Source of the DNA: Pontiella desulfatans
GTDB taxonomy: Bacteria > Verrucomicrobiota > Kiritimatiellia > Kiritimatiellales > Pontiellaceae
Length of the DNA: 64,000 nucleotides
NCBI RefSeq assembly: GCF_900890425.1
Contig: NZ_CAAHFG010000001.1
Span: 1,798,001-1,862,000 of the forward strand
Reading direction: 5' to 3'
The notes under the pieces were generated by a model that did no database searches, was not told the origin of the DNA, and was given only the letters and a program-made list of their open reading frames with translations. The translations under genes and the position numbers were made by a program. This document shows, in pieces, positions 18,479-28,800 of this stretch. Every line of letters starts with the position of its first letter. Position 1 is the stretch's first letter.

Positions 18479-19288
18479 ATGAACCCTTATTGCAGCAAAA
18501 AAACATCAGTCATTGTGGGAGTCATTATCTTCTTGATGGGTTCTCTTGCTGCCAAGGCTGAAGTGTTTCGCTTTGACAACAAGTCGCCGAACGGCAACCG
18601 CTGGATGGATGGCCAAAACTGGCGCATTCAGTCCGCAGGCGATGAAAAGGGTCAATTGCCCGGTGCCGGGGATACCGTGCGTTTTAATTATGGCGGAGCG
18701 GTAGGTTCTCTTTCAGTGGATGCCGGAACGATCAGTAAGTTACAGATCGGAGTGGATGATCGCGGCGGCATGCTTGCCCTGAATCCTGGAGCAAAGCTGG
18801 TCGTCACCGATAATGAGAATTATATCGGACGGATGGGGCGTGAAGAAGGCGGAACACTGATCGTCAATGGCGGAAACCTGAATTACAAAGGGTGGGTATC
18901 GGTGGCCAATACAGGGAAAGGCACGTTTATTCTTAATGACGGCGAAGTCCGGGTGGAGGATGTGTTCTATCATAACCTGCGTATGGGTGGAGGCGCTGCC
19001 TCGACCGAAATCCGTGCGGGGCTTCTGGATGTAAACTCGATGAAGCTGAATTCAGGTACAGTGGATATTTCCGGCGGAATAATAAGGATTCGGGCTGGCT
19101 GTACAGAGGAAGAGCTTAATAACTGGATTCTCAATGGTTTGCTGACGGTGAATAATTCAAGGCAGGCTATAAGGGATCGGGACTATTCTATTCACTTCTG
19201 GGGATCTAAAGGCATGGAGATCAGGGTGCCGGCTGAGGTCGATGGTACTTTGCAAAGCGTTGAGGAAACGTTGGGATTTTTGTTTTAA
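18479..19288 (+). CDS. Secreted beta-repeat protein without PEP-CTERM tail
   Basis: 269 residues; signal peptide about 1-27. The module FDNKSPNGNRWMDGQNW...DTVRFNYGGAVGSLSV parallels that of the two preceding genes, as do the strand repeats LIVNGGNLNYKG, FILNDGEVRVED and VDISGGIIRI. Unlike its neighbour it lacks both the PEP-CTERM signal and the shared Asp-rich tail, ending in a charged segment. It may be a periplasmic or released partner. It lies 14 bp before the TonB/VWA-like gene and is probably co-transcribed with it. No enzymatic motif was seen. Confidence 0.82.
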   Translation: MNPYCSKKTSVIVGVIIFLMGSLAAKAEVFRFDNKSPNGNRWMDGQNWRIQSAGDEKGQLPGAGDTVRFNYGGAVGSLSVDAGTISKLQIGVDDRGGMLALNPGAKLVVTDNENYIGRMGREEGGTLIVNGGNLNYKGWVSVANTGKGTFILNDGEVRVEDVFYHNLRMGGGAASTEIRAGLLDVNSMKLNSGTVDISGGIIRIRAGCTEEELNNWILNGLLTVNNSRQAIRDRDYSIHFWGSKGMEIRVPAEVDGTLQSVEETLGFLF

Positions 19289-19302
19289 GAAGGCTCTGAA
19301 TT

Positions 19303-20643
19303 ATGGCGAAAAAAAAGACAGGATATTTTACGAATCATGCTAAATCCAGCGCGGCACTGGTAAGCTTGGGTATTCACGCGGCGCTCGTTGTAATTGCCTT
19401 ATCCTTTGTGGCGGTAACGGTGATTCAGAAAGAAGACAATCAGTTTGAGGCAAAGCCGGTCAATCGCCCTAAAATGCAGCTTAAAAAACTGCAAGTGCCG
19501 GTGAATATTAAAAAGAAGCAGACTCAGAAGCCGAAGTTGCGAAAGCGCATTGTGGTCCAGCCCAAGGTACAGCAGAACATGCCGGATATCAAGATGCCGG
19601 AGATTACCGGGGTAAAGGGCGGTCTGGGCAACGCGGGCGGTACCGGTCTGGGCGGGGGTGGTGGACTCGGCTTTACGATGCCGGAAATTAATGTGTTCGG
19701 GGTAAAGGGCAAAGGCGAGAAGGTTTTCATCATGCTCGATGCTTCCGATGAGATGATGTATGACGAAATGGGTGGTATCCCGGCTTATACCATTATTAAA
19801 GATGAGCTCGTAAAAATTATCGATGGTCTGCCTGCAACCGCATTATTCAATGTCTGTGTATTTGATAAATGGAATACCTACCTGCTCTTTCCGAAGCTGG
19901 TGCCGGCGAACTCGGTGAGTGTTGCTAAAGTGGATGAATGGTTGAAACCCTTGAATGCTGTAAAACCGGGAATGGGAATCAATGAATGGGGCACCCGTAC
20001 TCTGGGCAGTGGCGGAATGCAGAATCAGTCGGACCTTCAGACGGGAAGTTTCCAGGGGATGGAATCCTGGCATCGGCCGGCTATGCTGTCCATGGAGCAA
20101 CAGTCGGATGCTGTCTTTCTCCTTACCTCATGGTGGGGGTATCAGCGCTACGCTAAAACAGAGCGCGATCAGGGATGGTTCGAAACTTCGGCCGGGCAAC
20201 GGTTTCTTCAGAAATATGACGAGGCGTTGAAGGTATATGATGACGAGTGCAAAAAACGTGTAGCCAATGGCGATGCACCGCGCGTGCTGAATCGTAATGA
20301 TAAACGGTTGATGGTTGTCACCTATTTCGAGGGCACGCCGCTACCGCCGGAACCTGAATTTTTCTACTATAAGCCGGATGAATATATCAAGGGCATGCTG
20401 GAGATTCGCAGTCGAAGCGGACAGAACGACGTGCAGACCAGCAGCGGAATTCGCCGGAATAAAAACAGTAAGTCCGAATTTACATTCAATGTCATCCGGT
20501 TCATCCGAACCGGTGAAGAGCGTACGGAGTGGCGCGATGGCCGTTCAGTCGATAGTTTCAAAAAGATGACCGGATATTTTAATGGGGCTTATCGCGAGCT
20601 CGAAGGGCTTGAGGCCATCAAGAGCAGTATTTCGTCAAATTAA
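19303..20643 (+). CDS. TonB-like membrane-anchored protein with VWA-like domain
   Basis: 446 residues. One N-terminal transmembrane helix (about 17-40) is followed by a Lys/Pro-rich periplasmic linker (LKKLQVPVNIKKKQTQKPKLRKR) as in TonB-type proteins, a Gly-rich hinge (about 105-125), then a folded domain starting KVFIMLDASDEMMYDE. This resembles the first strand and MIDAS motif of a von Willebrand A domain, but the usual DxSxS is DASDE, so metal binding may be altered. The C-terminal half is uncharacterised and rich in Tyr/Arg. It is embedded among genes for paralogous surface proteins, suggesting a role in their assembly, sensing or energised transport; this role is inference. Confidence 0.75.
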   Translation: MAKKKTGYFTNHAKSSAALVSLGIHAALVVIALSFVAVTVIQKEDNQFEAKPVNRPKMQLKKLQVPVNIKKKQTQKPKLRKRIVVQPKVQQNMPDIKMPEITGVKGGLGNAGGTGLGGGGGLGFTMPEINVFGVKGKGEKVFIMLDASDEMMYDEMGGIPAYTIIKDELVKIIDGLPATALFNVCVFDKWNTYLLFPKLVPANSVSVAKVDEWLKPLNAVKPGMGINEWGTRTLGSGGMQNQSDLQTGSFQGMESWHRPAMLSMEQQSDAVFLLTSWWGYQRYAKTERDQGWFETSAGQRFLQKYDEALKVYDDECKKRVANGDAPRVLNRNDKRLMVVTYFEGTPLPPEPEFFYYKPDEYIKGMLEIRSRSGQNDVQTSSGIRRNKNSKSEFTFNVIRFIRTGEERTEWRDGRSVDSFKKMTGYFNGAYRELEGLEAIKSSISSN

Positions 20644-20655
20644 AAGAGGGACAGG

Positions 20656-23600
20656 ATGAACAAATACAAAGTAATCGTAGCGGCCCTGCTGGGCGCAATA
20701 TCTGTTCAGGCCGTGGACTATACGGTATCCAACTCCGGTGCCTGGGATAATGCAGCGAACTGGAAAACCGCCACGGCTCCGGTCAATGATTCAACGGCCA
20801 AGATTTTCAGCAAATCAGGGGAAACCATAACGCTTTATAATTCGGCAACAATCGGGTTTCTTGCTTTGAACGATGGCGATGCATCCTTGCTGTCGGTTGT
20901 AATTGATGGGGGAAGTCTTCGCAGCGATAACGACGGGAACGGGGCCTGGAACGCGATCGGATATAATAAATCGTCATCGATCGAGATAAAGAACGGTGGA
21001 AGCTGGATTTGTGATGGACGCGTGGATGTGGGGCTGTTTGACAATGTTTCAGGTCAGGTGAACGCCTTTACGATGACAGCCAACAGCGGTGATGTGATCG
21101 TTTCAAACGATTTTTCCATCGGTCGATCATTTGATGGCTCGCACAGTGCAACAGCGACGGCCGATATTCTCGGAGGAACGCTGAATATCGGAGGCTCTCT
21201 AAGCTTTGCAGGTTGGGGCACTTGTACCATGAATATTGCCGGAAATGGCACGGTGATCATCGATGGAGATATGGCCTCCGAGGTTCAAAACTTTATCCAG
21301 GATGGAAAGATTATTGCCAACAGCGGAAGCGGAACTCCGCTTGTGGATTATAACGCAACCACGCCGGGCAAGACTACGATACGGGCCATCGCAGGAATCG
21401 TAAGTCCAAATTGGTATGTGGCCGACGCGCTTTATACGACCAATGAATATATCATCACGCCCTTCGATGCGCTGGCCGACTTCGGTATTGTGGGTGATGG
21501 CACAACCGATGTGACCGACGAAATTCAGGATGCCATGATTGTGATCGCCAATCTCGGTGGCGGTGCGCTGTATCTTCCGGAAGGGCATTACAAAGTGACC
21601 GGCAACCTGACCATCCCATCGGGCGTTACGCTGCGCGGAGATTGGAAAAAACCGGAGCCCGGACTTCCAATCGTTGGAACGGTGTTGATGGCGTATGCCG
21701 GGCGTGATGATGCCGATGGCCAATACTTTATCACCCTCAGCGGCAGCGGCGGAGTGAATGGTGTGTCGGTCTGGTATCCGGAACAGTTGGCCACTGATGT
21801 TCGCCCGTATCCGATCACCTTCGGCAACGGAGGCGCGGCGACGATTGAAAATATCACACTGGTGAATGCATACTTTGGTTTTTCCTCTTATCGGGATGGA
21901 ACAACGGGGCGGCCGTTCGTGCGTAATATTTACGGAACACCGCTGGGCACGGGTATTGAGTTTGACAGCATTGCCGATATCGGCCGGATCGAATCGGTCC
22001 ACTTTTCTCCGGACTATTGGGAAGGATCCGACCTGAGCAATGCGCCTGCAGGGGGTGAACACCGCGACTGGCTGTATAACAATGCGACGGGGATAGTGCT
22101 CCGCCGTCTGGATTGGTCCTATTCCAGCTATGTGACCGTTGAAGGGTATCATATCGGTTTGGCCATGCGTCCGTCACGCTGGGATGGAAAAGCTCCGAAT
22201 GGTCAGGCCTATGATTACCATCTGATCGATTGTAAAACGGGAATCTATATTGAAAAGAATCTCTACAATGGGGAGCAGTTTACCCGCTTCTCCATTACCG
22301 GTGCAGAGACCGGGGTATACATGGGGCCGGATAATGAAGAAACCAGCATGTTCCACTCCTGCGATATCGAAGCAACCGGAGCGGCATTCTATTGCGAAGG
22401 GTCAACCGCCCGCGCCATGATTATGAGCTGCGAGTTTGATGGTCTGGTTCAGTTCGATGGCGGCTATCTTTCCGTGATCAATTCTGATTTCACCAATGAT
22501 GGTGCGCACCTGGTGCTGGGTCCCGGTTGCGATGGCGCATCGATTCTGGGAAATACCTTCACGGGCGATCCACGAATTGTAGACAATACCGATTATCCGG
22601 TGGAGATTGATCATACCGCCATGGCGGTTGCGGACCTTCCGGATTATGACTTTAAAAAACCCGAGAAAGCCTACATGCCGGGAACCTCGAATCTCTACGT
22701 CGTAACTGAAGCACCATTTAATGCGGCGGCCGATGGAACAACGGATGACACCGCAGCATTCGCCAGTGCGCTTGCGGCTGCACAGTCGGCCGGTGGTGGA
22801 ACGGTGTTTGTTCCGGGCGGTAACTATCGCCTGGATGGAACGCTCACGGTTCCAACGGGTGTTGAGCTGCGTGGCATTTTTGATATTCCGCACGGAACAG
22901 CAACGAAGGGGAGTTTGCTGAATATTTATTTCGGCCACAACGACGCCAATGGAACCCCCTTTATTCAGGTGTCAGCCGATGCCGGGGTAAAAGGTCTGAA
23001 CTTCCATTGGCCCAATCAGATCTATGATGCCGCAGATACCAATTGGTTCGGTTTCGTGCCTTATCCCTTCATGGTGCAGGGGCGGGGAGCGGACGTTTAT
23101 GTGGTGAATATATCTGCCACCATCCCTTACCAGTTGCTGGATTTGAAGACGTATACATGCGACAACCACTATGTGGACTACATTTTCTCCACCTGCCTGA
23201 AGACGGGGATCACCATCGGTAACGGATCGAACGGGGGGCAGCTGCATAATGTACAGTTCAACCCGAACTCCTATACCTTCCGCTATAACGAGTACGACAG
23301 CATTCCATCGGGAACGGCCAACGATGTTCATGACCTGCAATGGCGGTATGCGGATCCATATCTCTTCGGGCATGTGACCAATCAAGTGGTACACGAATGT
23401 TTTGTATTTGCCGGGGTTCGCGGGATTCATCTGTATGAAGAAAACGGGCAGGGACCATCGGGGCATTGCCTCGGCTTCGGAGCCGATGCCTGCACCACGG
23501 CCTTTCTCGTCGATGATGTCGGCGATGGCGGCTTTGAGCCGATCAATACGCAGATTGTTTCGACTAATCCGGACAACGGCCACTACTTTGAAACCGGGGC

Positions 23601-25455
23601 AGGGTTGGATGATGAGTTCCGCATGTTCAGCGGTGCGGCCTGGGGGGCACACGAATACAGTGCGGTGATTCGCGGCGGGGATGTGGAACTGCAGAACCTG
23701 TTGATTCAGCGCGATGGAACAAGTGGAACCTATCTTATTGAAAACAGTGCAACGGTTGAAACGTATGCCAGCAGTCTGGACAATAAGCAGAATAACATCT
23801 TCCTGACGATTGATCCAACGGCCTCCATCCTGTTTGCCGGAAATGTCCTCAATCTGGATCAAAGTCAGATGCCGAGTAATACCGTCAACACGACGTCCAT
23901 AGGCAATCTTCGATTTGGCGCCGGGACAACGGAAGCTTCCAATGATTGGAACAATAATTCCGGAGACCGTAATTGGAATAATGCTGCTAACTGGACGGCG
24001 GGAATTCCCGGTGCAAGTGAACATGCTGTGATCGGACTGACCGCTCCAATCATTGGAAACGGTATTTCTGCCGTGGCAGGTTCGGTGAGCCTGGACGATG
24101 CGCTTGAAATCACAGGTGGATCACTGGATGTGGCCGAGTGGATGGCGTTGGGCTATGAAGCAGCCGGTTCGGTGCTGCTTTCCGATGGAACCTTAAGCGT
24201 TGGCCAGTTGTTGATGGATGGAAACGGGCTGGTCGATGTCGAAGAAGGAATGCTGGTTGTGGATGGAAATGCCACGAACCTTCTGAATGCTTATGTTTCC
24301 AAGGGCTGGATCACAGCGTATGGCGGAGTGTTTATTCCGGAGGTTAATTTCGATAATACGAATACAACTGTTACGGCCACAGAACCACCTTTGACCACCA
24401 CGGTCTGGAATCCCGGTGCGGGTTCCAATGATTGGGCAACAGATGCCAGTTGGACGGGTGGGGTTGCTCCGGTGGACCAGATGGCGAATTTCAAAGCAGT
24501 GTTTAATGTCGAAGGTGCACAGGAGTGTTTGCTGGGCTCGACTGTCACGGTTGCTCATCTGGTCATTGGTGATAATGGCACAACGAATGGCGCGTTTGTT
24601 CGTCTTGCATCCGGTGCCAGTCTGACATCCGGAATTTCGGCCGGGGGAACGCTGAGCTGGAGCGGTATTGGATACAATCGAAATGCCACAATGACCGTTG
24701 AGGCCGGGGCCGTGCTGAATTCGGCCAGTCATCTTTGGATTGGGTTGCTATCTCCCGGAGTGGGTACGTTGAATATTGAAGGCGGAACCGTGAATGTGAG
24801 CGGTCAGCTTGGACTGGGTTGGCAGACGGGTTCCGGCTATATCAATCTGAAGAGCGGTTTGCTGAATCTGGCACAGATGGATCCGGTGAAATCCATCAAT
24901 GGTTCCTCCATCATCAATATTGAGGAGGGAACGATGGCGATTCCCGGAGATCAGACCGCTATGATCAGCAACTATGTTGCCGCAGATAAAATTATGGCCT
25001 ATGGCGATACAGGCACTGTGAATGTAAGCTACACCGGCGGTGTGACGGTGGTTACGGCATCGGTTCCGGAATATGGATACAACGCATGGTCGCAGGAATG
25101 GGGTGTGAATATCGGCAACGGTTCCTATGACTATGACAGTGACCAGAAAAATAATTTTTTCGAGTATGCATTCAACGGTGATCCGACCAATGCGCAGATC
25201 ATCGGTGTGCAACCGGAATTGATATCGGATAACGGCGAATTTTACTTCATTCATGTGCAACGGAATGATGATCCATCGTTGCTCTATCAGCTCGAAAATT
25301 CGATCAATCTGATTTCCAACAATTGGACCGTTTCAACGTATCCCGTTGTGGGTACCCATGTGATGGGAGCGGGAGCGAATTACGATATCGTGACGAACGG
25401 TATACCGGTTAATCATACAAACCTCTTTATCCGACTCACTGTCGAGCAGCAGTAA
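20656..25455 (+). CDS. Giant secreted beta-helix protein, two pectate-lyase-3-like domains
   Basis: 1599 residues; signal peptide about 1-18; ribosome site GAGGGA. Order: beta-repeat module (20-240, VSNSGAWDNAANWKTAT); pectate-lyase-3/GH28-like beta-helix (about 265-660, DFGIVGDGTTDVTDEIQDAM, GGALYLPEGHYKVTG); a second beta-helix (about 685-1075, AADGTTDDTAAFASAL, GGTVFVPGGNYRLDG); two further NW-type modules (about 1090-1470); and the shared Asp-rich/beta-sandwich tail (DYDSDQKNNFFEYAFNGDP). Both beta-helix domains resemble the protein at 61829-64000. It could be a polysaccharide lyase or hydrolase, or a binding scaffold; catalytic residues could not be assigned. Confidence 0.87.
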   Translation: MNKYKVIVAALLGAISVQAVDYTVSNSGAWDNAANWKTATAPVNDSTAKIFSKSGETITLYNSATIGFLALNDGDASLLSVVIDGGSLRSDNDGNGAWNAIGYNKSSSIEIKNGGSWICDGRVDVGLFDNVSGQVNAFTMTANSGDVIVSNDFSIGRSFDGSHSATATADILGGTLNIGGSLSFAGWGTCTMNIAGNGTVIIDGDMASEVQNFIQDGKIIANSGSGTPLVDYNATTPGKTTIRAIAGIVSPNWYVADALYTTNEYIITPFDALADFGIVGDGTTDVTDEIQDAMIVIANLGGGALYLPEGHYKVTGNLTIPSGVTLRGDWKKPEPGLPIVGTVLMAYAGRDDADGQYFITLSGSGGVNGVSVWYPEQLATDVRPYPITFGNGGAATIENITLVNAYFGFSSYRDGTTGRPFVRNIYGTPLGTGIEFDSIADIGRIESVHFSPDYWEGSDLSNAPAGGEHRDWLYNNATGIVLRRLDWSYSSYVTVEGYHIGLAMRPSRWDGKAPNGQAYDYHLIDCKTGIYIEKNLYNGEQFTRFSITGAETGVYMGPDNEETSMFHSCDIEATGAAFYCEGSTARAMIMSCEFDGLVQFDGGYLSVINSDFTNDGAHLVLGPGCDGASILGNTFTGDPRIVDNTDYPVEIDHTAMAVADLPDYDFKKPEKAYMPGTSNLYVVTEAPFNAAADGTTDDTAAFASALAAAQSAGGGTVFVPGGNYRLDGTLTVPTGVELRGIFDIPHGTATKGSLLNIYFGHNDANGTPFIQVSADAGVKGLNFHWPNQIYDAADTNWFGFVPYPFMVQGRGADVYVVNISATIPYQLLDLKTYTCDNHYVDYIFSTCLKTGITIGNGSNGGQLHNVQFNPNSYTFRYNEYDSIPSGTANDVHDLQWRYADPYLFGHVTNQVVHECFVFAGVRGIHLYEENGQGPSGHCLGFGADACTTAFLVDDVGDGGFEPINTQIVSTNPDNGHYFETGAGLDDEFRMFSGAAWGAHEYSAVIRGGDVELQNLLIQRDGTSGTYLIENSATVETYASSLDNKQNNIFLTIDPTASILFAGNVLNLDQSQMPSNTVNTTSIGNLRFGAGTTEASNDWNNNSGDRNWNNAANWTAGIPGASEHAVIGLTAPIIGNGISAVAGSVSLDDALEITGGSLDVAEWMALGYEAAGSVLLSDGTLSVGQLLMDGNGLVDVEEGMLVVDGNATNLLNAYVSKGWITAYGGVFIPEVNFDNTNTTVTATEPPLTTTVWNPGAGSNDWATDASWTGGVAPVDQMANFKAVFNVEGAQECLLGSTVTVAHLVIGDNGTTNGAFVRLASGASLTSGISAGGTLSWSGIGYNRNATMTVEAGAVLNSASHLWIGLLSPGVGTLNIEGGTVNVSGQLGLGWQTGSGYINLKSGLLNLAQMDPVKSINGSSIINIEEGTMAIPGDQTAMISNYVAADKIMAYGDTGTVNVSYTGGVTVVTASVPEYGYNAWSQEWGVNIGNGSYDYDSDQKNNFFEYAFNGDPTNAQIIGVQPELISDNGEFYFIHVQRNDDPSLLYQLENSINLISNNWTVSTYPVVGTHVMGAGANYDIVTNGIPVNHTNLFIRLTVEQQ

Positions 25456-25539
25456 AAAAAACGGATCTCCGGAACTATTGTGACACAAATCTTAATCAGC
25501 GGTTAGATGAAAAATCCGGACTCTGTTCGGTCGTGAGGT

Positions 25540-25797
25540 ATGGAAATGAAGCGCGGAATGAGTAGGCAAAAATTGGCACGTAAGGAGCAAAAATATGTGA
25601 GCAGCCCCGTGTTGCCGCTCTGTGAAAATTGCGGTCACTACCGGAGTGTTCAGGTTGAAAATGATTGGGGTGAAGTCGAGGAAAAGAAAAGGCGCTGTGC
25701 AAAGGGTGATTTTGCAGTGAAACGACACGGAAACTGTGCCGCTCATGTTTTTCGGGCTGAAGTGTTCGAAACGGAAGGTACGGAGTCACCGGAGTAA
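25540..25797 (+). CDS. Small four-cysteine protein, unknown function
   Basis: 85 residues, basic at the N-terminus and acidic at the C-terminus, with C28, C31, C53 and C66 (LCENCGHYRSV and RRCAKGDF). The CxxC...C...C spacing suggests a metal site, probably zinc. It has no signal peptide, unlike its neighbours. It lies 84 bp after the giant beta-helix gene and 22 bp before the GH2 gene. The family was not recognised; it could be a cytosolic regulator or a chance frame, but the cysteine pattern favours a gene. Confidence 0.5.
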   Translation: MEMKRGMSRQKLARKEQKYVSSPVLPLCENCGHYRSVQVENDWGEVEEKKRRCAKGDFAVKRHGNCAAHVFRAEVFETEGTESPE

Positions 25798-25819
25798 TCA
25801 GAAATAAATCGGGTAGCGG

Positions 25820-28800
25820 ATGTTTAGGTTAAATATATTTTTTGTGTTGGGTTTGTCGGGAGCAATTGCGTGTCAGGTCGGAGCGGCACCCGGTCTGCTC
25901 GACCGTTCAGAGATGAAGCAGGTCGGTCGGGGCAACGTGGTTTGGGGGAATGCATCGGTTTTAGTTGATGATGCGTATCTGGTGGTCAGTGAAGACGGCC
26001 TGCATAATGTTGAATTTTCCTTTGAAGGCCGTGCGCCGGAGAATGCCGGTGCTGATCAGGTTGGAATATGGGCCACGTTCAGGCAGTTCGACCGGAACCA
26101 CCGGTATGTGATCGGATTACGCGGAGCGCCGCACTCCGATCTCTATCTGGCCCGTTATGCACCTGATGGGAATGACCGTATGCTGGCCCTTCAGCCGGTG
26201 GAGACGGTTGCTCCAGGCGAGTGGGCTCACGTTAAAGTTGTTGCGAAAGATGCCGCCATAAAAATCTATCTGAACGGAATGGAGAAAATTTCGGTTGAGG
26301 ATGCGAAAGCGCCATTCAAAGTCGGCAATGTCGGTATAGGCGGCGGCTATCACCTGGCCGAATATCGAAATATTCAGGTTCATAAAACGGGTAAACCGGG
26401 TGACTCAGAAAAAACAGAGCCGGCCTTCGCCCGGGATGCAATTAAAATAAATTTTCAGCCCGGCGGTTTAGATGCGCCCGCCGGCTGGCTTGCAGATTCC
26501 GGCAAACCCTATTCAAAAGAACGGAGCTACGGTTGGGTCGGCTCAGTAGGCACGCGCGACCGCAAAAAAACGGGCGATGCGTTTAAGGATACACTGGCGA
26601 CCATCGCACACGACCAGACCGAAGCAACCTTCAAACTCGATCTTGAGCCGGGGGAATACCTGCTAACGCTGCACTCGGGCGACCAGCATCAGAGTGTGGT
26701 AAACGTGGATTGCTCGGCCGCCATAAAGCCGATCTGTGAAAAAACGGAGCCCGGAACGTTTGTGGTCAGTTGTTCACAGATTAGGGTGGATGCCGATGGG
26801 TTGGTGCTGGAGTTCAGCCGCAACGCTGATGGGGCAGGCACATCGCTGAACTGGCTGGTGATCGAGCCAAAGGAGCAGGTGCCGGACTCCCGGTGGGCCA
26901 AAGGTGCTCCCGTTGTGGTGATGTCGGCGGAAAAAGCCGCGCTGCGGAAGCAGCAGCGAGTTGCTTACCGTGCAGTAAAAGTTCCAGCCATTGGAAACGG
27001 GCGCTCGGAAGTATCACTGGACGGCGACTGGCTGTTTCTTCCGGATTATGAATTCAGTAACGTTGAATCTCCTCAGAATAATAATGCGGATGATTCCCGG
27101 TGGCACGTCATGCCGGTTCCGGCGATGTGGTCGCCCTATGCCGCCTGGTTGTTCGGGGAAACCTTTCCTGACATGCCCTATGATAAAGGGGCGAGCGACA
27201 GTTATTATGAATACCGGCATGCCCGGGTTGATGCCCTTACGTTTGATTGGAAAAAAACGAAATCCGCCTGGTACCGAAAACATATCGAACTGCCCGAAAT
27301 ACCGCAGGGAAAATGCTTCGAACTCTGTTTTGATGCCATTGCGAAGGTTTCTCACATCTATGTAAATGGAACCTTTGTCGGAAAAAATCTGGGTATGTTC
27401 GGTGAGATCAAACTCGATATCACCAGGCACCTCAAAGCGGGAACAAATGTGATCGCCGTTCGGGTGGATCAGGAAAGGGAATTTGATGAAGCGCAGGACG
27501 ACGATGAGGTGATCGGTGTTGCGATCAGTGTTGAGCTGACGCGTAAGATGCTGTCTGCACTGCCCTACGGAATGACCCGTCAGGATGCCCGCGGAATCTG
27601 GCAGCCGACTAAACTCGTTATAACCGATTCCGTGCGTCTAACCGATCTGTTTATTAAACCGCAACTCGATGGTGCTGCAGTCGATATTACATTGGAAAAT
27701 AAAGGGCATATTTCTGAAACGATCGTTCCATCCTTGAAGGTAATCAGTGAATCGGATGGTTCCATGCTGGTGCAGCTGGACGGCAAGCCTGAGGAGGTTA
27801 AGGCCGGTGAAAGCAAAGTGGTCACGTTGACGTTTACCGGGGTTCATCCTCGGTTGTGGTCGCCGGACAATCCCTCGCTCTACACCTTTACGGCCGGGCT
27901 GAAGTCGGAAAACGGATCAGCGGACTCGATGTCGGTGGTTTCGGGTTTCAAGACCTTCGAAACCCGCTGCAACCGTTTTTATCTCAATGGCAAGCCCTAT
28001 GCGCTGCGAGGTGCCAACCACTGTCCGAATATGCTGGCACCGAACGATGGCAGGCTGGCCGACCGCTTTCTTGAAATGATGCGGGAAAATAATCTGAACG
28101 CTACGCGTTTTCATGGCGTGCCTGGAACGGCAGCATGGATGGAAGCGGCCGATCGGAACGGTATTCTGATTTCCTATGAAGGCACCTGGCCGTGGTTGCT
28201 GCATGCGAAAGGGCCGATCCCATCGCAGGAGTCGATTGACATCTGGCAGGATGAATTTGCACGCGTGATTAAAAAATATCGGAACCATCCCTCGCTCATG
28301 CTCTGGACGGTGAACAATGAAATGAAGTTTCATATTTTCCATCGTCACACCCCGACGGAAAAGCGGACTGCTGAACAGTATGAAGACGTGCTGACCCGCT
28401 GGAAACATGTATCGAACGCGGTGAAGATGATCCGTGAAATCGATCCAATCCATCCGATCGTTGCCGATTCGTGTTATGCCCGAAATTACAGCTGGACGTT
28501 GGATCAGTCGCCGGAAGAGCTGGGGATTGACGATGGTGATGTGGATGACATCCATGAATACATAAACTGGTATCATCAAAGTTTCTTTCATCTGCTTGAT
28601 AAGGAAGATCCGGTTGGGCTTCCGACCCGCCCATATATCGGGCAGGAAATGTCGACCGGATATTATAACGGCGACAGCGGGCACCCGGTTCGTGCCTATC
28701 TGTTTGCGCATCAGACGCCGCAGAGCTGGGTGGGACAATATGCCTACGAGCATCAGGATCCATCCATTTTCATGACCCGGCATGCCATGCTGACCAAAGA

